This document shows, piece after piece, positions 1 through 7,616 of a stretch of DNA of 64,000 bases (position 1 is the first letter of the stretch; every line of letters starts with the position of its first letter). Origin of the DNA: Bacteroidota bacterium (lineage in GTDB: Bacteria > Bacteroidota > Bacteroidia > Chitinophagales > BACL12); NCBI GenBank assembly GCA_016706865.1, contig JADJIS010000002.1, positions 372,001 to 436,000 of the forward strand, in the 5' to 3' direction. A program made the translations under genes and the position numbers. Under the pieces are notes generated by a model. It saw nothing but the letters and a program-made list of their open reading frames with translations. It was not told where the DNA came from and made no database searches.

Positions 1-2
1 TA

Positions 3-155
3 GATGACTATAACTTACCTGGAACTACCATCTATTTTGATGCAGATGGTCTTGTAACCAGAGGAGAGGTTGGTAATATTGAGTTTGATCTCGATTATAC
101 AGCGAAAGACGGCCCTGTAATTGTTCCTTGTCAGGCTGAATTTGTGAAAATTTAA
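3..155 (+). CDS. 3' end of an unidentified protein (partial)
   Basis: An open frame enters from the left edge and runs 50 codons to a TAA. The visible tail is rich in Asp, Gly and Val and looks beta-strand-like, ending in EFVKI. No family is recognisable from this fragment. A strong intrinsic terminator begins 17 bases after the stop, so this is the last gene of its transcript. The start and N-terminal domains lie outside the window. Confidence 0.7.
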   Translation, partial: DDYNLPGTTIYFDADGLVTRGEVGNIEFDLDYTAKDGPVIVPCQAEFVKI

Positions 156-171
156 GCTTAAAATTTTATAA

Positions 172-210
172 AAACACCCCGATATGTTCGCATATCGGGG
201 TGTTTCTTTT
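172..210 (+). terminator. Intrinsic terminator, 15-bp perfect stem
   Basis: Positions 172-186 pair perfectly with 191-205 around a TTCG tetraloop, and the right arm runs into a T-rich tract to about 211. It closes the partial gene at the left edge. The upstream A-rich flank would let it work in reverse too, but no minus-strand gene ends here. Confidence 0.9.
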
Positions 211-231
211 TATAAGCCTGTCTAATTTTCC

Positions 232-239
232 TACTTTTG
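232..239 (+). promoter_or_regulatory. Bacteroidota -7 promoter box TACTTTTG
   Basis: Matches TAnnTTTG seven bases before the ATG at 247. A weak -33 element (TTTT, 207-210) lies 21 bases upstream. If transcription starts about four bases after the box, the leader is only a few bases long. Motif match only. Confidence 0.45.
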
Positions 240-246
240 TTGAGTT

Positions 247-882
247 ATGAACTTGCGACTCTCAATTTTTGTGACCCTTTGTGGATTTTTGATCATTTCC
301 TGTAAAAAGGAAGATACTATATCTCCTGTTATTCTTGTTAATGCAGACCCGAATAGTATTCACTACCGCACCGAACCATACATAGATGCAGGAGCCGAGG
401 TAGCAGATAATCATACTTGCGACCTTTCTGCATCCCTTCAGGTTATAAATGAAGTTGATATCAATCACTATGGAACCTATTCCGTTACCTATGTAGTGGA
501 AGATGAGGCGGGAAATACAAGTCAGGAAGTTCGTAATGTGGAGATCATACTTCCGTTATACGATTATTACCATCAGAATTATTCTGCTTTTGATACCTGT
601 ACTTCAGGAAATTATTTTTATACCGGATTAGTGCAAGATTGCGATTGTGAAGATTTTGTGGTTACGGTCGCTAATATCAGTAATCTCGGATTATCCGCTT
701 CATTTAATTTACCCGTTTACGGTCAATACAATCAATTTCTCACACTCGATACCATTAAAGCAGCGATTTCTTTTAACGGTATTGGTACCATGAGTTCGGG
801 TGCTGATACCATAAATTGGGAATATATAATTCAGGATTCAATCAGCTCTGATGTTTGTCGTTCTGTATGGATAAAAGAATAA
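247..882 (+). CDS. Lipoprotein with a DUF5011-type Ig-like domain
   Basis: 211 residues. The N-terminus is a lipoprotein signal with the lipobox LIISC and lipidated Cys19, so the protein should be membrane anchored. Residues ~28-103 resemble the bacterial Ig-like DUF5011 fold: a PYIDAGAEVADN opening and the GTYSVTYVVEDEAGNTSQ strand motif. The C-terminal ~100 residues hold several Cys and no recognised domain. A putative -7 box lies just before the ATG, and the gene stands alone between a terminator and the next gene. Binding role unknown; possibly surface adhesion or structure. Confidence 0.85.
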   Translation: MNLRLSIFVTLCGFLIISCKKEDTISPVILVNADPNSIHYRTEPYIDAGAEVADNHTCDLSASLQVINEVDINHYGTYSVTYVVEDEAGNTSQEVRNVEIILPLYDYYHQNYSAFDTCTSGNYFYTGLVQDCDCEDFVVTVANISNLGLSASFNLPVYGQYNQFLTLDTIKAAISFNGIGTMSSGADTINWEYIIQDSISSDVCRSVWIKE

Positions 883-925
883 TAACAGAATGTGAAAACA
901 GTTCTGTAATTTTACTAAAGTAGTT

Positions 926-2584
926 ATGGTCAGAAAAATTAAATATTGTTTCTATTTGTGTCTTCTATCGGGTGCACTTTTTGCGCAAAATGCACAACGT
1001 ATCCCTGATGAATTAATAGTACAATTATTTAAGGATGTATCGATAGAAAATGTTGTTTCAAAAATTAATTCTGATAATGCATTACAAATAAAAATAAATA
1101 AAACACTTTCTGAAAGACTGAATATTTATACAATAAATTTTGATGCTGAAATTATAAATGCTGAAAAGATCTATAATATTTTTTTCACACACCCACTTGT
1201 TGCAAATGTGCAATTCAATCATGTTACTCAACAGCGTTCTCTTCCGGATGATCCTCTATTTTATCAGCAATGGAATATGTATAACGATGGCACCACAGGA
1301 GGTTTGGAAGATTCGGATATAGATGCGGAACTTGCATGGGATATTGCAACCGGTGGATTAACTGCGCTTGGTGATACTATTGTTGTTGCAGTTGTAGGAG
1401 AAGGCGCTGAATTTGACCATGAGGATCTTAATTATTGGAAAAATTATAATGAAATACCTCTTAATTTAATAGATGATGACGGCAATGGTTACATAGATGA
1501 TTATGATGGATGGAACTCAACAGATACGAATGGAATTGTTCCTGATAACAGATTTCACGGTTCGCACGTTGCAGGAATTATTGGTGCAAAAGGAAATAAT
1601 GGAATTGGCGTTGCAGGCGTAAATTGGAATGTTAAAATATTACCGGTGCATAATATTTCCAATGAAGCAGATGCAGTTGCATCTTATTCTTATGTTTTTG
1701 TTATGCGTGAATTATATGATCAAACGGATGGTGCAAAAGGGGCTTTTATTGTTGCAACAAATTCTTCCTTCGGAGTTGATTTTGGAAATCCGGATTCTTT
1801 TCCTATCTGGTGTGCAATGTACGATTCATTAGGATCACTGGGAATTTTAAGCGTAGGCGCCACTGCAAATTTTTCGGCGAATATTGATGTTATTTTAGAT
1901 ATACCAACTGCTTGTCCATCCAATCATTTAGTAACAGTAACAAATATAGATAAAGCAGATAATTTATTTATTGCGGCTTACGGGCCAAATTCCATTGATC
2001 TGGGCGCTCCGGGACAATTAGTATATTCCACCCAACTCGATAATTTATACGGATTTCAATCCGGCACTTCTATGTCGGCTCCACACATTGCCGGAACAAT
2101 TGCTTTATTGTTTTCTGCAGCTTGCGAAAAATTTATGTTGGATTATAAATATAATCCTTCATCCATGGCCTTGTTACTGAAAGATTATATTTTAAATGGA
2201 GTTGATTTTGTAGATGATCTGAATGGAATAACCGTTAGCAACGGAAGATTAAATGTATTTCACGCATTAAATAATTTAGTGGAAACAGGATATTGTTCCG
2301 GTGATAATATTGATGATCAAAATACTGCTTTCGCATTAAATTGTTACCCAAATCCGGTATCCGAAAAATTATTTATTTCTTCCAATAATATATTAAAAGA
2401 AAGTTTACTGATAAATATTTTTAATGAAACTGGACAGTTGGTTTATTCAAATATTATTTCAGAGCCATCTGAGTTGTCAATGGGTTTATCTGTTGATGCC
2501 TTCCCGGATGGATTGTATTTTTTGAGAATTAATGAGTTAAATTCTCAAAATAAATTTACTTCCAGTTTTATCATTCAACATTAA
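926..2584 (+). CDS. S8 subtilisin-like T9SS-exported protein, catalytic Asp apparently lost
   Basis: 552 residues. A signal peptide ends near ALFAQ. The peptidase S8 domain spans ~120-460. The His motif is kept as HGSHVAG (~210), the oxyanion Asn region as SVGATANFSANID, and the nucleophile as SGTSMSAPH (~379). At the Asp motif (~155), where families read D-T/E-G, the sequence is VVGEGAEFDHEDL, so Gly replaces the catalytic Asp. A calcium-site-like acidic loop (DDDGNGYIDD) follows. Residues ~470-552 form a T9SS type A sorting domain beginning CYPNPVSEK. Export to the cell surface or medium is expected. It may be a pseudopeptidase, or a neighbouring Asp may substitute. Confidence 0.9.
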   Translation: MVRKIKYCFYLCLLSGALFAQNAQRIPDELIVQLFKDVSIENVVSKINSDNALQIKINKTLSERLNIYTINFDAEIINAEKIYNIFFTHPLVANVQFNHVTQQRSLPDDPLFYQQWNMYNDGTTGGLEDSDIDAELAWDIATGGLTALGDTIVVAVVGEGAEFDHEDLNYWKNYNEIPLNLIDDDGNGYIDDYDGWNSTDTNGIVPDNRFHGSHVAGIIGAKGNNGIGVAGVNWNVKILPVHNISNEADAVASYSYVFVMRELYDQTDGAKGAFIVATNSSFGVDFGNPDSFPIWCAMYDSLGSLGILSVGATANFSANIDVILDIPTACPSNHLVTVTNIDKADNLFIAAYGPNSIDLGAPGQLVYSTQLDNLYGFQSGTSMSAPHIAGTIALLFSAACEKFMLDYKYNPSSMALLLKDYILNGVDFVDDLNGITVSNGRLNVFHALNNLVETGYCSGDNIDDQNTAFALNCYPNPVSEKLFISSNNILKESLLINIFNETGQLVYSNIISEPSELSMGLSVDAFPDGLYFLRINELNSQNKFTSSFIIQH

Positions 2585-2601
2585 TTATAACTTTTTAGTG
2601 C

Positions 2602-4299
2602 ATGGACAAAAGATGGGTGTTTAAGGAAACAGATGAGGATAAGGTGAATTCTTTGCAACAGCAATTAAAAGTAAATCCGATCATTTGTAAACTGCTTATT
2701 CAACGTGGAATTAACACATTTGATGAGGCAAAAAAATTTTTCAGACCAACAATTGATGATCTGCATGATCCTTTTTTAATGAAGGATATGCAAAAAGCTG
2801 TTGATCGGATCGTATTGGCAATTTCAAAAAACGAAAGAATTTTGGTGTTTGGCGATTACGATGTGGACGGTACTACATCTGTAGCTTTAGTATTTTCTTT
2901 CTTTCGGGAAATATATTCCAATTTGGATTATTACATCCCCGATCGTTATCATGAAGGATATGGTATTTCTTTTAAAGGAATTGATTATGCAAAAGAAAAT
3001 AATTGCACCCTTATCATTGCTTTGGATTGCGGCATAAAAGCAAATGATAAAGTGGATTATGCCAATGAACGAAATATTGATTTTATTATTTGTGATCATC
3101 ACATTCCGGGAGATAAGGTACCTGATGCAGTTGCTATTTTAGATCCGCATCAAAACGATTGTAATTATCCTTATAAGGAATTAAGTGGATGTGGCATTGG
3201 ATTTAAATTGGTACAGGCTTTTGCAATTCAACATAATATTGCCATGGAAAAAGTTATTCCTTTGCTTGATCTGGTGGTGGTGAGTATTGCAAGTGATATA
3301 GTTCCTATTACCGGTGAAAATCGTGTACTGGCATTTTGCGGATTGGAACAATTAAATAAAAATCCACGACCCGGTTTAAAAGCATTGATAGAAATTACAG
3401 GATATAATGCACCGCTTTCTATTTCTAATATAGTATTTGGACTTGGCCCAAGAATTAATGCAGCAGGTCGCATGGACGATGCAAATAAAGCAGTGCGGAT
3501 GTTGGTTTCTGATTCGGTGGAAAAAGCAAAAGATGGCGCTGATATTTTACAGGAAAAAAATGTTGACAGAAAAGAGATAGATAAAAAAATAACACTCGAT
3601 GCAATTCGTATGTTGCAGGAAGATGAAAATGTTGCAAATAAAGTAACTACGGTTTTGTGCAGCAACGAATGGCATAAAGGTGTGGTTGGAATTGTTGCTT
3701 CGCGGCTTTTAGACCATTATTACCGGCCTACCATTTTACTTACAGAATCCAATGGAATGCTTTTTGGAAGTGCGCGTTCTGTTAAAAATTTTGATATCTA
3801 CGAAGCCATTAAACAATGTAACGATCTGTTGGACCAGTTCGGAGGACATATGTACGCTGCAGGCTTGTCGATGCGTCCTGAAAATTTCGAAAAATTTAAA
3901 CAGCGTTTTGAAGAGGTAGTAAAAGCAACTATTAAACCTGAACAATTAATTCCGGAAATTGAAATTGATGCTGCTTTGGAATTAAAAGATATCACAGAAA
4001 ATTTTAATAATATCATTAAACAATTTGCTCCTTTCGGCCCACAAAATATGTATCCTGTATTTATGACCGGTAAATTGAAAAATAGCGGCAAGTCAAAAAT
4101 TGTTGGCGACAACCACTTAAAACTGAGCATTAAGGACAATAATTTATACAATGTGGAAGCCATCGCTTTTCAAAAGGGTAATTATTTTAATGAAATTGCA
4201 AAAGGTTCAAGTTTTGATCTTTGTTATACCATTGAAGAAAATAATTTCAGAGATATGAAAAGTTTGCAGCTTAATGTGAGGGAAATAAAGATTAATTAA
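2602..4299 (+). CDS. recJ: Single-stranded-DNA-specific exonuclease RecJ
   Basis: 565 residues, normal for RecJ. The enzyme degrades single-stranded DNA 5'-3' in recombination and mismatch repair. Visible DHH-family motifs in order: FGDYDVDGTTS (~84), ALDCGIKA, CDHH (~163-166), GCGIGFKLVQ, then GPRINAAGRM. The DHHA1 region has HKGVVGIVASRL and FGGHMYAAG (~413), and a C-terminal OB-like part follows. It starts at ATG 18 bases after the preceding stop, and lptB follows 21 bases later on the same strand, so the three may be co-transcribed. All metal-binding Asp/His motifs appear intact. Confidence 0.97.
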   Translation: MDKRWVFKETDEDKVNSLQQQLKVNPIICKLLIQRGINTFDEAKKFFRPTIDDLHDPFLMKDMQKAVDRIVLAISKNERILVFGDYDVDGTTSVALVFSFFREIYSNLDYYIPDRYHEGYGISFKGIDYAKENNCTLIIALDCGIKANDKVDYANERNIDFIICDHHIPGDKVPDAVAILDPHQNDCNYPYKELSGCGIGFKLVQAFAIQHNIAMEKVIPLLDLVVVSIASDIVPITGENRVLAFCGLEQLNKNPRPGLKALIEITGYNAPLSISNIVFGLGPRINAAGRMDDANKAVRMLVSDSVEKAKDGADILQEKNVDRKEIDKKITLDAIRMLQEDENVANKVTTVLCSNEWHKGVVGIVASRLLDHYYRPTILLTESNGMLFGSARSVKNFDIYEAIKQCNDLLDQFGGHMYAAGLSMRPENFEKFKQRFEEVVKATIKPEQLIPEIEIDAALELKDITENFNNIIKQFAPFGPQNMYPVFMTGKLKNSGKSKIVGDNHLKLSIKDNNLYNVEAIAFQKGNYFNEIAKGSSFDLCYTIEENNFRDMKSLQLNVREIKIN

Positions 4300-4320
4300 A
4301 TTCAAATTAAATATTAGTTT

Positions 4321-5082
4321 GTGATATTACGTGCAGAAAAATTAATAAAAAAGTATAAGAACCGGACAGTTGTGAACGAGGTAAGTGTGGAAGTGAATCC
4401 GGGTGAGATCGTGGGATTATTAGGTCCGAATGGTGCCGGTAAAACCACCTCTTTTTATATGATAGTTGGGTTGATAAAACCTGTTTCAGGAAAAGTTTAT
4501 CTTGATAATAAGGATATTACTGATTATCCGATGTATAAAAGAGCACAATTAGGAATTGGATATCTTCCACAGGAAGCCAGTGTATTCAGAAAAATGAGTG
4601 TCGAGAACAATATTGCAAGTGTGTTGCAGATGACAAAACTGAGCAGGCAAGATCAAAAGAAAAAATTAGAAACACTAATAGGAGAGTTTGGTTTAGAGAA
4701 TGTGCGAAAAAGCAACGGCGATGTTTTAAGTGGTGGCGAAAGAAGAAGAACTGAAATAGCCAGAGCACTTGCCACTGACCCTAAATTTATTTTGTTGGAT
4801 GAGCCCTTTGCCGGAATTGATCCTATTGCAGTGGAGGATATTCAGCAAATAGTGGAAAAACTAAAATTTAAAAAAATAGGCGTTTTGATCACCGATCACA
4901 ATGTACAGGAAACCCTTTCTATTACTGATCGCGCGTATTTATTGTTTGAAGGGAAAATTTTAAAACAAGGCTCGGCCGAGGATCTTGCAAACGATCCTCA
5001 GGTGCGAAAAGTGTATCTTGGTCAAAATTTCATTTTGCGCAAAAACTTACGCAATGAAGAGAATACGGTTACTCCAATTTAA
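4321..5082 (+). CDS. lptB: LPS export ABC transporter ATP-binding protein LptB
   Basis: 253 residues. The cytoplasmic ATPase that powers lipopolysaccharide extraction by LptFG. Walker [10 protein letters not shown] (~34-42), signature LSGGERRR (~136) and Walker [13 protein letters not shown] (~158) are complete, and the LptB hallmark region [19 protein letters not shown] is present. The start is GTG at 4321, chosen because the LptB N-terminus ([11 protein letters not shown]) begins right after it and no ATG fits. The ~12-residue tail after the conserved domain is a common variation. LptFG genes are not nearby. Confidence 0.95.
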   Translation: MILRAEKLIKKYKNRTVVNEVSVEVNPGEIVGLLGPNGAGKTTSFYMIVGLIKPVSGKVYLDNKDITDYPMYKRAQLGIGYLPQEASVFRKMSVENNIASVLQMTKLSRQDQKKKLETLIGEFGLENVRKSNGDVLSGGERRRTEIARALATDPKFILLDEPFAGIDPIAVEDIQQIVEKLKFKKIGVLITDHNVQETLSITDRAYLLFEGKILKQGSAEDLANDPQVRKVYLGQNFILRKNLRNEENTVTPI

Positions 5083-5137
5083 TAATTAGATAGGAAGTAG
5101 CTATTTTTAATGTATTGAGTTTATTTTTACGGCAATA

Positions 5138-6646
5138 ATGCACATTATTCACTCTATTACCTCCACCATTTTTAAGCGGCATGTTAGCCGCATCCAATCT
5201 GCTGTGAATGATCCTGTAAGGGCGCAGGAAGAAGTATTTAAAAAATTAATTTCAGGTGGTGAAAATACGGAGTGGGGGAAAAATCACGACTATAAATCTG
5301 TAAAGAATATCAGCGATCTTAAAAACAGGTTTCCTGTGCAGGATTATGATACAATAAAACCCTATATCGACCGATTAATGCAGGGGGAACAAAATATTTT
5401 ATGGAATGAACCCATTATCTGGTTTGCAAAATCGTCGGGCACTACAAGCGATAAAAGTAAATTTATTCCCGTAAGTCAAAATGCTTTAAAGGAATGTCAC
5501 TACCAGGGAGGAAAAGATGTGATCGCCATGTATCTGCACAATAATCCTTCATCCAAATTATTTACCGGCAAAACTTTATTGATGGGTGGTAGTCATCAGA
5601 TCAATAAATTAAATCAGTTTTCAAAATTTGGTGATGTAAGTGCAGTTATGATGCAAAATATGCCAATGCTTTCCCGATATGCAATGACCCCTTCTCTTAA
5701 AATTGCATTAATGGATGAATGGGAAAGTAAAATTTCTTCCATGGCAAATCATACCATCAATAAAAATGTTACGAGTATTGCCGGAGTGCCAACATGGACC
5801 ATCGTTTTGATTCGCAGGTTATTTGAACTTACAGGAAAAAATAATCTAAATGATATCTGGAAAAATCTGGAATTATATATTCATGGTGGGGTTAGTTTCA
5901 AACCATATAGAAATCAGTTTAAAGAATTAATTCGAGGCGACAACATGCATTATGTAGAAACCTACAATGCGAGCGAAGGATTTTTTGCATTTCAGGACAG
6001 ATTATTATCTGAGGAAATGTTATTGATGCCAGATTACGGAATTTATTACGAATTTATTCCGCTCGAAGAATTTGAAAAAGAGGATCCAAAAACTATTACC
6101 TGGGAGAATGTGGAATTGAATAAAAATTATGCTATCGTTATTTCTACGAATGCAGGATTGTGGAGATATAAAATTGGTGATACTATAAAATTTACTTCAA
6201 AAGATCCTTACAGAATTAAAATAACAGGCAGGGTGAAACACTTTATCAATGCATTTGGGGAGGAAGTGATAGTGGACAATTCAGATAAAGCAATTGAGGA
6301 AGCAAGTGTGCGCACTAATGCAAAAGTTACCGAATACACTGCCGCACCTATTTATATTGAAGGTAATGAAAAAGGCGGGCACGAGTGGATAATAGAATTT
6401 GAACAGATGCCAAATGATTTAGAACTATTTATTAATACTTTGGATGCTACACTTAAATCGGTAAACAGCGATTACGAAGCAAAAAGACATAAGGACCTCG
6501 CGTTAAAAATGCCTGTGGTGCATGTTGCAAAAAAAGGCGCATTCTACGAATGGCTTAAATCGAAGGGTAAATTGGGAGGGCAACACAAGGTGCCGAGGCT
6601 AAGTAACGAACGCAATTATCTGGAAGAGATCAGGAAGTTTATATGA
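5138..6646 (+). CDS. GH3-family acyl-adenylating enzyme
   Basis: 502 residues, full length for the GH3 auxin-responsive promoter family. In plants these enzymes adenylate carboxylic acids such as auxin or jasmonate and join them to amino acids; bacterial members have largely unknown substrates. The family N-terminus (NTEWGKNHDYKS) is visible, followed by the ATP-binding motif FAKSSGTTSDKSKFIPVS (~104), the YNASEGFFAFQ motif (~275) and LWRYKIGDTIKF (~345). No signal or membrane segment, so cytoplasmic. It stands 55 bases after lptB and could be read from the same transcript. Substrate cannot be inferred. Confidence 0.93.
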   Translation: MHIIHSITSTIFKRHVSRIQSAVNDPVRAQEEVFKKLISGGENTEWGKNHDYKSVKNISDLKNRFPVQDYDTIKPYIDRLMQGEQNILWNEPIIWFAKSSGTTSDKSKFIPVSQNALKECHYQGGKDVIAMYLHNNPSSKLFTGKTLLMGGSHQINKLNQFSKFGDVSAVMMQNMPMLSRYAMTPSLKIALMDEWESKISSMANHTINKNVTSIAGVPTWTIVLIRRLFELTGKNNLNDIWKNLELYIHGGVSFKPYRNQFKELIRGDNMHYVETYNASEGFFAFQDRLLSEEMLLMPDYGIYYEFIPLEEFEKEDPKTITWENVELNKNYAIVISTNAGLWRYKIGDTIKFTSKDPYRIKITGRVKHFINAFGEEVIVDNSDKAIEEASVRTNAKVTEYTAAPIYIEGNEKGGHEWIIEFEQMPNDLELFINTLDATLKSVNSDYEAKRHKDLALKMPVVHVAKKGAFYEWLKSKGKLGGQHKVPRLSNERNYLEEIRKFI

Positions 6647-6651
6647 TATAA

Positions 6652-6760
6652 GGAAGAATCGAAGGGAGAAGAATCGAACCCGCCTGCTAACCGCGTCGGG
6701 CAGGGGGAGAAGGTTAAGGGTCTAAGGGAAAAAAGGAAGGAAGGTTGGTAAGATCTAAAA
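6652..6760 (+). repeat. Purine-rich dispersed repeat, copy 1
   Basis: A run of AATCGAAGGGAGAAG, GGGAGAAGG and GGAAAAAAGGAAGGAAGG words directly after the GH3 stop. The same words recur at 53975-54085 and, reverse-complemented, at 19683-19775. Here the purine tract is interrupted at about 6679-6708 by an imperfect hairpin (CCTGC...GCAGG). No coding potential. Confidence 0.7.
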
Positions 6761-6834
6761 AGAGGACTCGATTATACATGAAAATATCACAACAATCATT
6801 TTATTGCAACAAGAAGAGATTAGGTTTTTATGTC

Positions 6835-6842
6835 TAACTTTG
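6835..6842 (+). promoter_or_regulatory. -7 promoter box TAACTTTG for the LytTR regulator
   Basis: Exact TAnnTTTG match 24 bases before the ATG of the response regulator. No TTTG element lies at the expected -33 spacing, so only half the motif supports it. Confidence 0.45.
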
Positions 6843-6866
6843 GTTTAAACACCCAAAAACAGATTC

Positions 6867-7607
6867 ATGGATAAATACACTGCCATTTTGATCGATGATG
6901 AAGAGCCTGGTCGCAGAAACCTCAGTGTTCTTTTGGAAAAATATTGCCCTGAAATTGAAATAATTGCCGAAGCTTCCAACGCTGCTGAAGCAAAGGAAAA
7001 AATTTTATCGCTTACCCCTAATGTATTGTTTCTCGATATTAATATGCCCGAATTAAATGGGTTCGACCTCCTTGATTCACTTGCCAAAAAAGATTTTGCA
7101 GTAGTTTTTGTTACGGCACATAAAGATCATGGAATTCAGGCGGTTAAGGCAGGGGCGATAGATTATATTTTAAAACCAATTGTAATAAAAGAATTACAAC
7201 AGGCTGTAAATAAAATAACCGATCATTTCGATCAGAAAAAATCGGATCTTGTTACAGAAAATGAGAAACCAGGTCGAATAACTCTAAGCCATACCGGCGG
7301 TTTCAGTGTAATTGAAATGAAGGATATCGTAAGGTTGGAAGCTGAAAGTAATTACACGCGTGTATTTGTGCAGGAAAAAAAATCGTATTTCGTATCAAAG
7401 CCACTAAAAGTATTTGAGGATAATTTAAAAGACAATATTTTCTTCCGCGTGCATCGATCTTATATAATTAATCTCCTTTTTGTAAAAGAATTTTTGCGGG
7501 AAGATGGTGGTGTTATCGTAATGGTGGATGAAGCCAAAATTCAACTTCCCAAAGCACGTTATAGCGATTTTATGGATGCAATGAAAAAATTATCCATTTC
7601 AATTTAA
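6867..7607 (+). CDS. LytTR-family response regulator
   Basis: 246 residues. Residues ~3-120 form a CheY-like receiver: acidic pocket IDDEEPGRR, phosphoacceptor Asp in VLFLDINMPELNGFD (~56), FVTAHKD and the Lys of DYILKPI. Residues ~140-245 form a LytTR DNA-binding domain with LEAESNYTRVFV and FFRVHRSYIINL. It is a transcription regulator, probably phosphorylated by the kinase encoded nine bases downstream. The pair resembles LytSR/YehUT-type systems. Target genes are not evident. Confidence 0.96.
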   Translation: MDKYTAILIDDEEPGRRNLSVLLEKYCPEIEIIAEASNAAEAKEKILSLTPNVLFLDINMPELNGFDLLDSLAKKDFAVVFVTAHKDHGIQAVKAGAIDYILKPIVIKELQQAVNKITDHFDQKKSDLVTENEKPGRITLSHTGGFSVIEMKDIVRLEAESNYTRVFVQEKKSYFVSKPLKVFEDNLKDNIFFRVHRSYIINLLFVKEFLREDGGVIVMVDEAKIQLPKARYSDFMDAMKKLSISI

Positions 7608-7616
7608 GGTTCGAAG

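Noticed and set aside
3228..3665. 145-codon minus-strand frame inside recJ
   Set aside because: Antisense shadow of a strongly supported recJ; Ser/Ile-rich, with no motif or promoter.
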